Positions 24,196-33,136 are shown, counted from the stretch's first letter. The stretch: DNA of 64,000 bases from Actinocorallia populi (GCF_002995495.1 NZ_PVZV01000006.1:186001-250000), one strand, 5' to 3'. Numbers and translations: made by a program. Notes: a model not told the origin generated them from the sequence alone.

Positions 24196-25181
24196 GTCGG
24201 TCGGGAGCCTTCGCGCAGGAGGGGGATGGTCAGGGACAGCAGGGTGCCGCCGCCGGGGCGGGGCCCCACCTCCAGGCGGCCTCCCACCAGCAGGGCCCGT
24301 TCGCGCATCCCGCGGATCCCGGCGCCCTCGCGGGCCGTGCCGATGCCGTGGCCGTCGTCGGTGACGCGCAGGACCACGGCGTCGGCGGACAGGTGCAGTT
24401 CCAGCTCGGCGTGCACGGCCTCGGCGTGCCGGGCGACGTTGGTCAGCCCCTCCTGGGCGACGCGGTAGAGCACGAGCTCGGTCTCCGGGTCCAGCGCGGG
24501 CAGGCCCGGCCGGAACCGCCGGGTGACCGCCAGGCCGGTGTGGGCGGAGATCTCGGTGCTCAGGGAGGTCAGCGCGCTGCCCAGGCCCAGGTCCTCCAGG
24601 ACGCCCGGACGCAGCCGGCGGGCCAGGCGGCGCACCTCCTCCAGGCTCTCCCTGGTGACCTCCTGGGCGTCCAGCAGGTCCGCGTGCAGGGGCTCGGAAG
24701 TGCGGTCGGCCAGCCGCCGCAGGCTCAGCAGCACCGCGGTCAGGCTCTGGCCGACCTCGTCGTGCAGCTCCCGGGCGATGCGGCGCCGCTCGGCCTCCTG
24801 GGCGGACAGCACCCGGGCGCTGGCGTCGGCCCGCTCGGTCTCCAGCCGGTCCAGCATGGCGTTGAAGGTGCTGATCAGCCCGGTGAGGCCGCCCCTGCCC
24901 GGGACCGGCAGCCTGCGGCCGGGCTGGAGCAGGTCCACGGTGGTCATCAGCCGCGACAGCCGGCTCAGCGGCGCGAGGCCGATCCGCAGCAGGGCGGCGT
25001 TGGCGATCAGCATCACGGCCAGCCCGGAGAGCAGGACGACCGCCTCGGTCAGCAGTACCGGCACCGACACGGTCACCGGAGCCCACAGCAGCAGCGCCGT
25101 GGCCGCGCCCAACACCAGGGCGTTGAGCCCGAAGATCCGCCAGAACAGGAACACCGGATGCGACACCTCCTCGACTGTCAC
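24192..25181 (-). CDS. NarL-type sensor histidine kinase
   Basis: A 329-residue membrane kinase. Two hydrophobic segments near the N-terminus (ALVLGAATALLLWAPVTV and VVLLSGLAVMLIANAALL) bracket only a few residues, so there is hardly any external sensor domain. A HAMP-like linker follows (APLSRLSRLMTTVDLLQPGR). The HisKA_3 dimerization helix carries the phosphoacceptor His in ARELHDEVGQSLTAVLL, and the ATPase domain has DDGHGIG and GIRGMRERA. The short extracellular loop suggests sensing within the membrane or of envelope state. It is translationally coupled to the response regulator. Confidence 0.92.
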   Translation of the reverse strand: MTVEEVSHPVFLFWRIFGLNALVLGAATALLLWAPVTVSVPVLLTEAVVLLSGLAVMLIANAALLRIGLAPLSRLSRLMTTVDLLQPGRRLPVPGRGGLTGLISTFNAMLDRLETERADASARVLSAQEAERRRIARELHDEVGQSLTAVLLSLRRLADRTSEPLHADLLDAQEVTRESLEEVRRLARRLRPGVLEDLGLGSALTSLSTEISAHTGLAVTRRFRPGLPALDPETELVLYRVAQEGLTNVARHAEAVHAELELHLSADAVVLRVTDDGHGIGTAREGAGIRGMRERALLVGGRLEVGPRPGGGTLLSLTIPLLREGSRPT

Positions 25182-25341
25182 GGGTCCCTCCCACTATGGG
25201 CCACGTCCCGCACGGACGCCCCCGGGGCCGTCGGCGGCGCCGGGACGCGCTCACGGCCCCGGCCGCGCGGCGGCGGGCCCCGGTGAGCGGGGCGGAAGGG
25301 AGGGGAAGAAAGGGGGGAGAGAGAACGCCGGTGCGGGCCGG

Positions 25342-26073
25342 TCAGCCCCGCTCGGCGACGAGCGCGGCCTGCTCCAGCATGGCCTGCACCGGCTGGTCCC
25401 GGCGGAGGTCCACGCCGAGGGACCGGGCATGTCCTTCCAGGAGGTACCACACCGAATCGCTCAGCGAGGTCACGAGCACCGGCGCGGGGGGCCTGCCCTC
25501 ACCGAGCACCAGCCAGCGCCGGACGGCGCTGAAGACCGCGCCCACGAGGCCGAAGGACAGCGGGTCGATCATCGCGCGCTCCTCGTCCCGCAGGGGCGCG
25601 CCGAGCGCGTCGAGGGCGGTGACGACCACGCTCATGACCTGCTCGGCGATGCGCTCCAGGCCGCGCTGCAGGGGGCCGGCGGCGGGGGCGGCGGGCTCGG
25701 CCTCGGCGAGCCGGTGCAGGGAGGGGTGGGCGACGGCCCAGCTCACGTAGCGGGAGACGACCCGCTCGATGATGTCGGGAATGGTGCCGTCGAGGGTGAC
25801 GGCGGGCAGCAGCTCGTCGGCCAGGGAGTCGACGACCGCCGTCAGCACGGCGCGGTCGAGGCCGGCGCGGTCGGCGAAGTGCCGGTAGATCACGCTGCGC
25901 GTGAGGCCCGCCCGCTCGGCGATCTGCTGGAGGTGGACGTGGGTGCCGGGCTCGTTCTCCTCGATCACCGCGATGGCGGCGCCGACGATGTGCTGCTGCC
26001 GTTCGTGGTTGTGCCGGTCCCAGCGGGCCTGGCGTCCGTCGGGACGCTCCGGCGCGTGATCCGGCACCGACAT
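25342..26073 (-). CDS. TetR-family regulator, last gene of the aurF-like operon
   Basis: A 243-residue protein with an N-terminal TetR helix-turn-helix (HLQQIAERAGLTRSVIYRHFADR) and a large helical ligand domain. It lies 24 bp behind the FprB-type reductase and in the same operon as the AurF-like oxygenase. Two strong dyads sit at the operon promoter (28810-28863), so negative autoregulation of the whole operon is the simplest reading. The ligand is unknown; in similar operons it is often a fatty acid or acyl-CoA, which is only a suggestion. Confidence 0.88.
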   Translation of the reverse strand: MSVPDHAPERPDGRQARWDRHNHERQQHIVGAAIAVIEENEPGTHVHLQQIAERAGLTRSVIYRHFADRAGLDRAVLTAVVDSLADELLPAVTLDGTIPDIIERVVSRYVSWAVAHPSLHRLAEAEPAAPAAGPLQRGLERIAEQVMSVVVTALDALGAPLRDEERAMIDPLSFGLVGAVFSAVRRWLVLGEGRPPAPVLVTSLSDSVWYLLEGHARSLGVDLRRDQPVQAMLEQAALVAERG

Positions 26074-26097
26074 CGTGCGACTCCGTTCTCGACTTCC

Positions 26098-27750
26098 TCA
26101 GCGTGTGCTGCCGCCAGCGTAGCGGCCCGCACGCCGGTCGCGGGCCGCCACCCGCTCGAGCTCGGCGACGTCGACGATCTTCCGGCGGGGCCGTCCGGCG
26201 GACGCTCCGCGTTCGCGCTCCTCCTCGTCGATGGCCAGCCACCCGGCCAGGCCGATGACGGGCACGCCGCGGCCGCGCAGCTCCTCGCCGAGTCGGCGCG
26301 GATCACGCGGGCTCCGGTCGAGCAGTCCCGCGTCGAGGTCGTCGAGCAGGCATGAGACCGTTTCCCGGGCGCACGCCTTGTTGGTGCCGATGAACCCGGT
26401 CGGGCCGCGTTTGGCCCACCCCGCGACGTACACGCCCGGACGGACCCTGCCGCCGGTGTTGCGCACCGTGTGGGTGTCCGGGTCGTGGGGGAGGTCGCGG
26501 ACGGGCAGGCCGCGGTAACCGACCGAGCGCAGGACCATGCCCGCCTCGAGCGGTTCGGTGCGGTCGGTGAGCCGGGCGCGGAGCACCCCGTTCTCATCGG
26601 GGACGAGCTCGGTGCGGGCCACCAGGAGCCCGCTCGCCCGGTCGGTGCCGAGCACCTCGACGGGCGCCGTGTGGAAACGCAGGACCAGTGTGCGCAGCGC
26701 CGGATCCACCGGGCGGCGGGCCAGTTCCGCCAGCACCGGGAGCCGCGGGTCGTCGCCCTCCAGGTCCTCGGGCGCCGCCTCGATCCGGATGTTGACGCCG
26801 TCGTGCGCGGCGAGCCCGACGAGCTCGGGGAGGGTGAACGCCGCCTGCGCGGGGCCGCGGCGGCCCAGGACCACCACCTCGCGGACCCGGCTCGCCGTCA
26901 GCGCGGCCAGGGCGTGGTCGGCGATGTCGGTCGCGGCGAGCCGCGCGGGGTCGGTGGTGAGGACGCGCGCGACGTCGAGGGCGACGTTGCCGTTGCCGAC
27001 CACGACGACCCGTTCGCAGTCCAGGCGCACGTCCAGGTCCCGGTGGTCGGGGTGGCCGTTGTACCAGCCGACCAGGTCGGTGGCCGACAGGGAGCCGGGG
27101 AGGTCCTCGCCGGGCACGCCGAGCGGGCGGTCGGCGGCGGCGCCGACCGCGTACACCACCGCGTGGTGGTGGCGCAGCAGCTCCTCGAGGGTGACGTCCT
27201 GGCCGACCTCCACCCCCAGCCGGTAGCGGAAGCCGGGCTGGGACTCGATGTCGCGGAACAGCTCCTCGGCGCGCTTGGTGTCCTGGTGGTCGGGTGCGAC
27301 GCCGGCGCGCAGCAGCCCGTACGGCGTGGGGAGCCGGTCGTAGACGTCGACGCTCACCTCGGGGTGCTTGAGGAGTTCGTCGGCGGTGAACAGCCCGGCC
27401 GGTCCCGCCCCGACCACGGCGACGCGCACCGGGGCGGGGTCCAGCAGGCGGCGCTGCGGCGGCACGAGCGCCAGCGGCGTGCGGTCGGCGTGCGGGTGCT
27501 CGCGGTAGTAGGAGGCGTTGATCTCCAGGAAGGGCAGCTCGTGGGGCTGCAGCTTCGTGTGCGGGACGATCGCGTCCACCGGGCAGGCGGTGGCGCAGGC
27601 GCCGCAGTCGACGCAGGTGGCGGGGTCGACGTGCAGCATCTCCGCCTCGGCGAACCCGGGTTCGCCCGGAGCCGGATGGATGCAGTTGACGGGGCAGGCG
27701 ACGACGCAGGAGGCGTCGTTGCAGCACGACCGCGTGACGACGTACGGCAT
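26098..27750 (-). CDS. fprB: FprB-type ferredoxin-fused ferredoxin/NADP reductase
   Basis: A 550-residue fusion. Residues 1-80 are a bacterial 7Fe ferredoxin with two cysteine clusters (CCNDASCVVACPVNC and CVDCGACATACPVDA). The rest is an adrenodoxin-reductase-like flavoprotein: FAD motif VAVVGAGPAGLFTADELL near 120, NADPH motif VVVGNGNVALDVARVL near 255 and the C-terminal YVAGWAKRGPTGFIGTNK. It moves electrons from NADPH to iron-sulfur proteins and on to oxygenases. Placed 16 bp behind the AurF-like diiron oxygenase, it is the natural electron supplier for it. Confidence 0.92.
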   Translation of the reverse strand: MPYVVTRSCCNDASCVVACPVNCIHPAPGEPGFAEAEMLHVDPATCVDCGACATACPVDAIVPHTKLQPHELPFLEINASYYREHPHADRTPLALVPPQRRLLDPAPVRVAVVGAGPAGLFTADELLKHPEVSVDVYDRLPTPYGLLRAGVAPDHQDTKRAEELFRDIESQPGFRYRLGVEVGQDVTLEELLRHHHAVVYAVGAAADRPLGVPGEDLPGSLSATDLVGWYNGHPDHRDLDVRLDCERVVVVGNGNVALDVARVLTTDPARLAATDIADHALAALTASRVREVVVLGRRGPAQAAFTLPELVGLAAHDGVNIRIEAAPEDLEGDDPRLPVLAELARRPVDPALRTLVLRFHTAPVEVLGTDRASGLLVARTELVPDENGVLRARLTDRTEPLEAGMVLRSVGYRGLPVRDLPHDPDTHTVRNTGGRVRPGVYVAGWAKRGPTGFIGTNKACARETVSCLLDDLDAGLLDRSPRDPRRLGEELRGRGVPVIGLAGWLAIDEEERERGASAGRPRRKIVDVAELERVAARDRRAGRYAGGSTR

Positions 27751-27766
27751 GTGGTGGTTCTCCCGA

Positions 27767-28774
27767 TCAGGACGCGGCGGAGGCCGGCTCGCTGCGGAAC
27801 CTGGAGGGCCTGCCGTCGATGCGGCACATCCGCCACACCTTCCGGGAGACGGGGTTCATCAGGTCGAGGGATTCGGCGAGCATGCGGACGTCGGCGAAGA
27901 AGTCGCGCAGAGTCTTGCGGGACTCGGGGTCGCGCCACCAGATCTCGCGCGCGACGGACCGGGGAATGCCCATTCCGCGGCGTGCCTCGCTTCCGGGGAC
28001 CATGATGACGTCGCACAGCCAACGCATGATCAGCGGGAAGAGGACGGACAGGACGGCGCGGCGCACCCGGCCGAGCCGCGGCACGTGGTGCTGCAGGAAC
28101 CGGTGCGCGAAGCCGATGTGGCGGGCCTCCTCCGCGATGTGGATCTGCATGATCCGCTGCAGCAGCGGGTGCGCCTGCGCCCCGGCCCGCAGCACCGACT
28201 TCTGCAGGTGGTCGATGGGCTCCTCACCGGCCAGGACGCCGACGAAGAACGCGGCGGGCACCCACGCGGCGGCCAGCGACATGAACGGGGCCGTCATGCG
28301 GAAGAGCCGCGTCCCGCCGGGCACGTCGACGCCCGAGCGGTTCACGAACTCCTGGAACATCTGCGTGTGGTGGCACTCCTCGGTCGCCTCGTGCGTGGAG
28401 TACCGGAACTCGGGGTCGCCGTTGCGCAGCCGGAACGCGTGCTGCATCAGCCCGGCGATGAGGACCTGCTCGAACTGCAGGCCCACCTTGTTGATGTTGG
28501 CCTGCCGGTAGAGCCCGATCTCGATCTGGCGCTCCCTGGGCAGCGAGCGGTACCAGGGGTGGCGCCCGAGCACGTCCTCCTGCGGCAGGATCCACCGCTC
28601 GTCGTCGGCGCGCACCTCGTACGCGGGGTCGTCCCAGGGGATGTCGAGGAACGCGTCGAAGTGCCGGTGCACGGACGCCTCCGACAACGTCCGCAACGTC
28701 TCGTGGTAGTCCGGCTCGCGCCGGTCCCGCCCGGCGCCGCGCGCGGCGGTCGCGGTCAGCCCTGCAGTACTCAT
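27767..28774 (-). CDS. AurF-family diiron oxygenase
   Basis: A 335-residue helical protein of the AurF (p-aminobenzoate N-oxygenase-like) diiron family. Iron-ligand motifs are visible in FEQVLIAGLMQH, HEATEECHHTQMFQEF and HIAEEARHIGFAHRFL, the E...ExxH arrangement expected for a carboxylate-bridged diiron site. Known members oxidize aryl amines; many actinobacterial members have unknown substrates and cluster with FprB, as here. Start 28774 has GAGGAAGG 7-8 nt upstream. Transcription is from the promoter at 28810-28839, whose spacer is a perfect operator dyad. Confidence 0.85.
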   Translation of the reverse strand: MSTAGLTATAARGAGRDRREPDYHETLRTLSEASVHRHFDAFLDIPWDDPAYEVRADDERWILPQEDVLGRHPWYRSLPRERQIEIGLYRQANINKVGLQFEQVLIAGLMQHAFRLRNGDPEFRYSTHEATEECHHTQMFQEFVNRSGVDVPGGTRLFRMTAPFMSLAAAWVPAAFFVGVLAGEEPIDHLQKSVLRAGAQAHPLLQRIMQIHIAEEARHIGFAHRFLQHHVPRLGRVRRAVLSVLFPLIMRWLCDVIMVPGSEARRGMGIPRSVAREIWWRDPESRKTLRDFFADVRMLAESLDLMNPVSRKVWRMCRIDGRPSRFRSEPASAAS

Positions 28775-28809
28775 CTCGGCACCTTCCTCGTCGCGGATCC
28801 CTTGCCCCG

Positions 28810-28863
28810 AGGTTAGTGCGACATGCTGTCGCAAGTAAAGAGTTAATGAGACGCGATGTCGCA
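28810..28863 (-). promoter_or_regulatory. Promoter of the aurF-like operon with two TetR operators
   Basis: On the minus strand, -35 TTTACT (28839-28834) and -10 TAACCT (28815-28810) are 18 bp apart. The spacer contains the perfect dyad TGCGACATGCTGTCGCA (28817-28833). A second, imperfect copy TGAGACGCGATGTCGCA lies at 28847-28863, with centres 30 bp apart (about three helical turns), suitable for two TetR dimers on one DNA face. Confidence 0.75.
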
Positions 28864-28889
28864 CGAACTTCCGCGGCGCGGACCGCCGG

Positions 28890-29777
28890 CTACCCCGCCC
28901 AGGGCCGCAACTTCTCCGGATTGCGGACCGCCCAGATCCGGGTGACGCGGCCGTCGGCGACCTCGAACGAGGCCACGGTCGTGACGGCGCCTGCATACCG
29001 GGCCACCAGGCCCGGCGCGCCGTTGACCGACCGCTCCAGGAGCTCCAGACCGGGAGCCGTGTCGGCGATGGCGACCAGGTACCGGGCGATGCGCGCACCG
29101 CCTTCGACCGGGCGCAGGACGGTGCCGACCATGCCGCCGCCGTCGGCGGTCATCACGGCGGCCGGGTCGAGGAGGCCGACGAGGGCCGCGATGTCCTTGG
29201 CCTCCCACGCCTCCTTGACCCGCCGTACGGTCTCGGACCGCCCGGCCGCCCCCACCGGATCCCGCGCGACGTGCACCCGCCGCCGGGCGGAGGCCGCGAG
29301 CTGCTTGCAGGCCGCGGGGGTCCGGCCGAGGACGCCGGAGATCTCGGCGAAGGGGTACCGGAAGACGTCGTGCAGGACGAACGCCACCCGCTCGGCGGGT
29401 GTCATCGACTCCAGGACGACGAGGAAGGCCATGGTCACCGATTCGTCCAGGACCATCTGGTCGGCGGGGTCGGTGCCGTGGCCCCGCTCGGCGCGGTCGG
29501 GCAGCGGGTCGGGCAGCCACGCGCCGACATAACGTTCACGCCGTGCCCGCGCCGAGCCGAGCACGTCCAGGCAGATGCGGCCGGTCACCGTCGTCAGCCA
29601 GGCGCCGGGCGACACGATCTCCTCCCGCCGGTTCGGCGGCAGTGCGTACCAGCGTGCGTAGGCCTCCTGTACGGCGTCCTCCGACTCGGCCAGCGAACCG
29701 AGCAACCGGTAGGCGATGTTGATCAACAGGCGTCGCTCACCGGCCGCCCCGTCGGTGTCCGCCCCGGCCGTCTCCAT
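28890..29777 (-). CDS. ECF41-type RNA polymerase sigma factor with SnoaL-like C-terminal domain
   Basis: A 295-residue sigma factor of the SigJ/ECF41 group. Region 2 is NIAYRLLGSLAESEDAVQEAYARWY, and region 4 is MTPAERVAFVLHDVFRYPFAEISGVLGRTPAACKQLA. The roughly 100-residue SnoaL-like extension carries the two group motifs in the forms DGGGMV and NPEKLRPW. In this group the extension, rather than an anti-sigma factor, controls activity. The common ECF41 partner (a carboxymuconolactone decarboxylase or oxidoreductase) is not adjacent; the divergent neighbour is a small membrane protein. The start has GAGGAGG upstream. Confidence 0.93.
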   Translation of the reverse strand: METAGADTDGAAGERRLLINIAYRLLGSLAESEDAVQEAYARWYALPPNRREEIVSPGAWLTTVTGRICLDVLGSARARRERYVGAWLPDPLPDRAERGHGTDPADQMVLDESVTMAFLVVLESMTPAERVAFVLHDVFRYPFAEISGVLGRTPAACKQLAASARRRVHVARDPVGAAGRSETVRRVKEAWEAKDIAALVGLLDPAAVMTADGGGMVGTVLRPVEGGARIARYLVAIADTAPGLELLERSVNGAPGLVARYAGAVTTVASFEVADGRVTRIWAVRNPEKLRPWAG

Positions 29778-29877
29778 GCTCCGGCCGCCTCCTCGCCTTA
29801 CCTTTCACAGGCCCATGTCGTCGGGTCGGTGAGACCTTATCGATCCACTGCCCCCGGGCGGAAAAGAGGAACGTGGC

Positions 29878-30240
29878 ATGGCGACCCAGGCGACGGCACG
29901 GCGCCGCTTCTCGTTTCTGCAGATCGCGATCGCGCTGCAGACCCTGACCATCTTCCTTCAGGCGGTCTCCGCCGGACTGCTGCTGACCTCGTCCTACGGA
30001 GAGGCGCTGCACAGCGCCGGAGCCCGCGTGATGTACGGGGCGGCGATGCTGTACCTGCTCGCGGCGGTGCTGGCGTGGAAGCCGGGCGGGGGCCCGTCCA
30101 GGCCCGTCTGGCACGCGTCCGGCTTCCTCGTCCTCGCCTCGGCCCAGGTCCTGCTCGGCATCGCGCACGTACCGTCGGTCCATCTGCCCCTGGGCGTCCT
30201 GATGTTCGGGCTGAGCGTGCTGGCGCTGGCGCGGCGCTGA
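29878..30240 (+). CDS. Small four-helix membrane protein
   Basis: A 120-residue integral membrane protein with about four hydrophobic spans (LQIAIALQTLTIFLQAVSAG, MYGAAMLYLLAAVLAW, ASGFLVLASAQVLLGIA and LGVLMFGLSVLALA). No catalytic motif is visible and I do not recognise a family. It is transcribed divergently from the ECF41 sigma gene across about 100 bp, with a good ribosome site (AGAGGAA) before the ATG. Shared regulation with the sigma factor is possible. Confidence 0.75.
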   Translation: MATQATARRRFSFLQIAIALQTLTIFLQAVSAGLLLTSSYGEALHSAGARVMYGAAMLYLLAAVLAWKPGGGPSRPVWHASGFLVLASAQVLLGIAHVPSVHLPLGVLMFGLSVLALARR

Positions 30241-30269
30241 GGCCCGCGCTCAGCGCCCTCCGCGGCCCC

Positions 30270-30599
30270 TCAGCGGCTCGCCTTCTGCTGGCAGCCGACG
30301 CAGCAGCGCGCGTACGGCAGGATCTCGAGCCGCTCGACGGGGATGGGGCGGCTGCAGCGCACGCAGTTCCCGTAGGCGCCGGCCTCCAACCGCTCCAGGG
30401 CCGCGTCGATGTCCTCGACCACCCGCCGGATGGAGGCGAGCTGGACGTCCGCGATCTCACCGGCTCCCGAGTCCTCGCCCTCCAGGAGGGCGGTCAGCTG
30501 GGCGAGCCGGTTCTGGCGCTCCTGCTCCAGCCGACGGCGCGCCTCCCCGGAGTCCAGACGTCCGGGTCGCGGCATGTCCTGGCTGGCGTACGTCGACAT
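30270..30599 (-). CDS. DksA/TraR-family zinc-finger protein
   Basis: A 109-residue protein with an N-terminal acidic coiled coil (ARRRLEQERQNRLAQLTALL) and a C-terminal C4 zinc finger, CVRC followed by ARCCVGC. Proteins of this family insert the coiled coil into the RNA polymerase secondary channel and alter initiation, often with ppGpp. The short actinobacterial members are little studied. ATG 30599 is preferred over the adjacent TTG. It is monocistronic, converging with the small membrane protein gene. Confidence 0.88.
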   Translation of the reverse strand: MSTYASQDMPRPGRLDSGEARRRLEQERQNRLAQLTALLEGEDSGAGEIADVQLASIRRVVEDIDAALERLEAGAYGNCVRCSRPIPVERLEILPYARCCVGCQQKASR

Positions 30600-30741
30600 C
30601 AAGGCTGCCCTTTCGTGCGGTGTCAGGGTGGACGGGGTGTTATCAAAACCCCCCTTTCTTCAGTCTGGACGGCACGTCCGTCCGCCACCATCGGTCGCAG
30701 GCCCCATTAACGGGGGGCCGGATGGTGTAGGAGCCGGACGG

Positions 30742-31371
30742 TCAAGGGCGGACGGCGACACCCAGGATCTGGGGCGCGGCGGGGAAGGGAACCTGGGTCT
30801 GCGCGGTGCCGAGCCTGTCGATCCGGTCGATGGTGAAACCGGCACGCTCGATCGCCGTGGCGGTGTCGCGGGCGCAGTGGCAGCCGCCGCCGAAGAACGG
30901 GTAGACCGTGGCGTCCAGGGCCTTCTGCACGCGGCGGCGGCCCGGCGACGCGGCCTGGACGTGCTCGAAGAACCTCAGCTGCCCGCCCGGCCTGACCACG
31001 CGGAACATCTCGGCGAGCGCGGTCGCCTGGTCGGGAACGCTGCACAGCACCAGGGACGCGACCGCTGCGTCGCAGGAGGCGTCTTCGGCGGGGAGCCGGT
31101 CGGCCACGCCGTCCACGACCTCGACGGGGGCGGCGGCGCGCTTCGCGTTGGCCTGCGCGAGGGAGCGAAGGTGGGGCTCGGGCTCGACGGCGAGGATCCC
31201 GGTGACGGCGGCGGGGTAGTGGGCGAAGTTGAGGCCGTTCCCGGCGCCGACCTCGATCACCCGGCCCGACAGGCCCTCCAGCAGGGTGCGGCGGTGGGTC
31301 GCGAGACCGCGCTCCATGGCGAGGCTGGTCCGCGCGTAGAAGCGGGCGAAGAGCGGGTGCCGGTGGGTCAT
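30742..31371 (-). CDS. UbiE/Methyltransf_11-type SAM methyltransferase
   Basis: A 209-residue class I methyltransferase. Motif I reads VIEVGAGNGLNFAHYP, with the following acidic residue in AVEPEP, and motif post-I/II DAAVASLVLCSVPD then VVRPGGQLRFFEHV. It resembles the methyltransferases that act on small lipophilic molecules, including thiol or phospholipid methyltransferases, but the substrate is unknown. The start at 31371 has GAGGAGA about 8 nt upstream; a longer in-frame extension upstream shows no conserved features. Confidence 0.85.
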   Translation of the reverse strand: MTHRHPLFARFYARTSLAMERGLATHRRTLLEGLSGRVIEVGAGNGLNFAHYPAAVTGILAVEPEPHLRSLAQANAKRAAAPVEVVDGVADRLPAEDASCDAAVASLVLCSVPDQATALAEMFRVVRPGGQLRFFEHVQAASPGRRRVQKALDATVYPFFGGGCHCARDTATAIERAGFTIDRIDRLGTAQTQVPFPAAPQILGVAVRP

Positions 31372-31519
31372 GGTCGTCTCCTCGGGAGGGGGGTGCGTCA
31401 TGTCGGTGGTGTCCCCGTCCCCGCGTTGCGAAACGGACTCGCGTTCATGAGGGACTTGTGGGGGAAATGCGGGTTCGTCAGGCTCGGGAGGGACAGATGG
31501 TGCATCGAGGGGAGAAACG

Positions 31520-32923
31520 ATGAGACGGAGCGGACCGGTCACGGCCGCGGTGCTGACGGCGGCCCTGGCGTTCGCGCCCGCCGCGCACGCCGCGGAGCGG
31601 TTCACGCCGGGGGCGGCGGGGGCGGGAGACCCGTACTTCCCGGAGAACGGGAACGGAGGGTACGACGTCCGGGACTACGACCTGACGTTCCAGTTCGAGC
31701 CTTCGACCGGGGCGATCACCGCCACCGCGCGCATCCAGGCCAGGGCGACGCAGAACCTCTCGTCGTTCAACCTCGACTTCCTCGGCCCGCTGGAGGTCGA
31801 CGACGTCAGGGTGAACGGACGGGCGGCCTGGAAGCGGGAGGGCGCGCAGGAGCTCGTCATCACCCCGCGCAAGGGGATCAGGGCCGGCAAGAAGTTCACG
31901 GCGACGGTGAAGTACCACGGCGTCCCCCAGCGCATCGACGATCCCGCGCTCGGCACGTCCGGCTGGATCGCCACGGACGACGGCGCGGTGGCGCTGAACC
32001 AGCCGTTCGGCGCCGCCACCTACTACCCCGTGAACGACACCCCGCGCGACAAGGCCACCTACAGCGTCACGGTCACGGCGCCGTCCGGGCTCAAGGCGCT
32101 GTCGAACGGCGAGAAGGTGAAGGAGCGGACGCGCGGCGGCCTCACCACCGTCACCTGGCGGATGCGGCACCCGATGGCCAGCGAGCTGGCCATGCTCGCG
32201 ATCGGCAGGTTCAACGTGACGGCGGGGCGGACCCCCTCGGGCATCCCGTCGGTCACCGCGATCGACTCGGCTCTCGACACCGCCCCGGACCAGTCGAAGA
32301 CGTTCTTCGACACGACGAACACCGTGACCGACTGGATGCGCGAGACCTGGGGCCCCTATCCGTTCACCTCCACCGGCGGCGTCGTCGACCGCATCGGCGT
32401 CGGCTACGCCCTGGAGACCCAGGGCCGCTCGGTCTACGACGTGGGCGAGCCGGGCCGCCAGCCGAACACCGGGACGATCGCGCACGAGCTGGCCCACCAG
32501 TGGTTCGGCGACAGCGTCACGCCCTACCTGTGGAAGGACATCTGGCTCAACGAGGGCTGGGCCACCTACAACGACTGGCTGTACACCGAGGCCACCGGCG
32601 GCCGCACCGCGCAGGCCGCGTTCGACGCCTCCTACGCCCGCGCCGCGGACCACGCGGCATGGCAGACCGTCATGGGCGACCCGGGCCGCGACGGCATCTA
32701 CAACTGGTCGTCCTACACGCGCGGCGCGATGACCCTCCACGTCCTCCGAACGAAGATCGGTGACGAGAAGTTCTACCGCCTCGGCCGCACCTGGGCCGCG
32801 AAGTACAAGGACGGCAACGTCACGACCGCCGACTTCAAGGAACTCGCCGAGAAGGTCTCCGGACAGGACCTCGACGCGTTGTTCACCGCCTGGGTCTACA
32901 CCCCGGGCAAGCCCGCCCTGTAG
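31520..32923 (+). CDS. Secreted M1-family zinc metallopeptidase
   Basis: A 467-residue protein with a signal peptide (MRRSGPVTAAVLTAALAFAPAAHA, cut near residue 25). The mature part has the N-terminal beta domain (GYDVRDYDLTFQFEP) and the gluzincin site HELAHQWFGD near residues 323-332, with the third ligand Glu in WLNEGWATY 18 residues on. A catalytic Tyr/Arg region follows (SYTRGAMTLHVLR). It is shorter than full-length aminopeptidase N because it lacks most of the C-terminal helical domain, which is common for secreted actinobacterial M1 enzymes. Role: extracellular peptide degradation. Confidence 0.92.
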   Translation: MRRSGPVTAAVLTAALAFAPAAHAAERFTPGAAGAGDPYFPENGNGGYDVRDYDLTFQFEPSTGAITATARIQARATQNLSSFNLDFLGPLEVDDVRVNGRAAWKREGAQELVITPRKGIRAGKKFTATVKYHGVPQRIDDPALGTSGWIATDDGAVALNQPFGAATYYPVNDTPRDKATYSVTVTAPSGLKALSNGEKVKERTRGGLTTVTWRMRHPMASELAMLAIGRFNVTAGRTPSGIPSVTAIDSALDTAPDQSKTFFDTTNTVTDWMRETWGPYPFTSTGGVVDRIGVGYALETQGRSVYDVGEPGRQPNTGTIAHELAHQWFGDSVTPYLWKDIWLNEGWATYNDWLYTEATGGRTAQAAFDASYARAADHAAWQTVMGDPGRDGIYNWSSYTRGAMTLHVLRTKIGDEKFYRLGRTWAAKYKDGNVTTADFKELAEKVSGQDLDALFTAWVYTPGKPAL

Positions 32924-32933
32924 AGGGGACGAC

Positions 32934-32961
32934 GAGCGGGACGCCCCGGGGCGTCCCGCTC
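32934..32961 (+). terminator. Intrinsic terminator of the M1 peptidase gene
   Basis: A perfect 28-bp palindrome begins 10 bp after the stop codon (left arm GAGCGGGACGCCCC). No U-tract follows, as is usual in high-GC actinomycetes. Confidence 0.75.
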
Positions 32962-33064
32962 CCGGAAAGCGCCGGATGATCACCTGTGGGCAAGGACATG
33001 TGTTAGTCTTCTCGAAGCAGTGACAACCGGGTCGGCTGCGAGAGCAGAAAGGGGAGGTGAGTTG

Positions 33065-33136
33065 ATGACCGTCGTGAAGACCGCTGCCGTGCGCAGCGCC
33101 CGCCGGACCATCCTCACGTCCCGGGTCCCGGTCTGA
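33065..33136 (+). CDS. Putative 23-residue leader peptide upstream of rsgA
   Basis: A short frame starting at ATG 33065 behind a strong ribosome site (GGGGAGG at 33051-33057). It begins MTVVKTAAVRSARR and ends LTSRVPV with TGA at 33134-33136. It is basic (five Arg/Lys clusters) and not hydrophobic, so not a signal or membrane peptide. The stop codon forms the foot of a nested hairpin that ends at the rsgA ribosome site, as in leader peptides that control a downstream gene by ribosome stalling. Expression and function are inferred, not shown. Confidence 0.55.
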   Translation: MTVVKTAAVRSARRTILTSRVPV

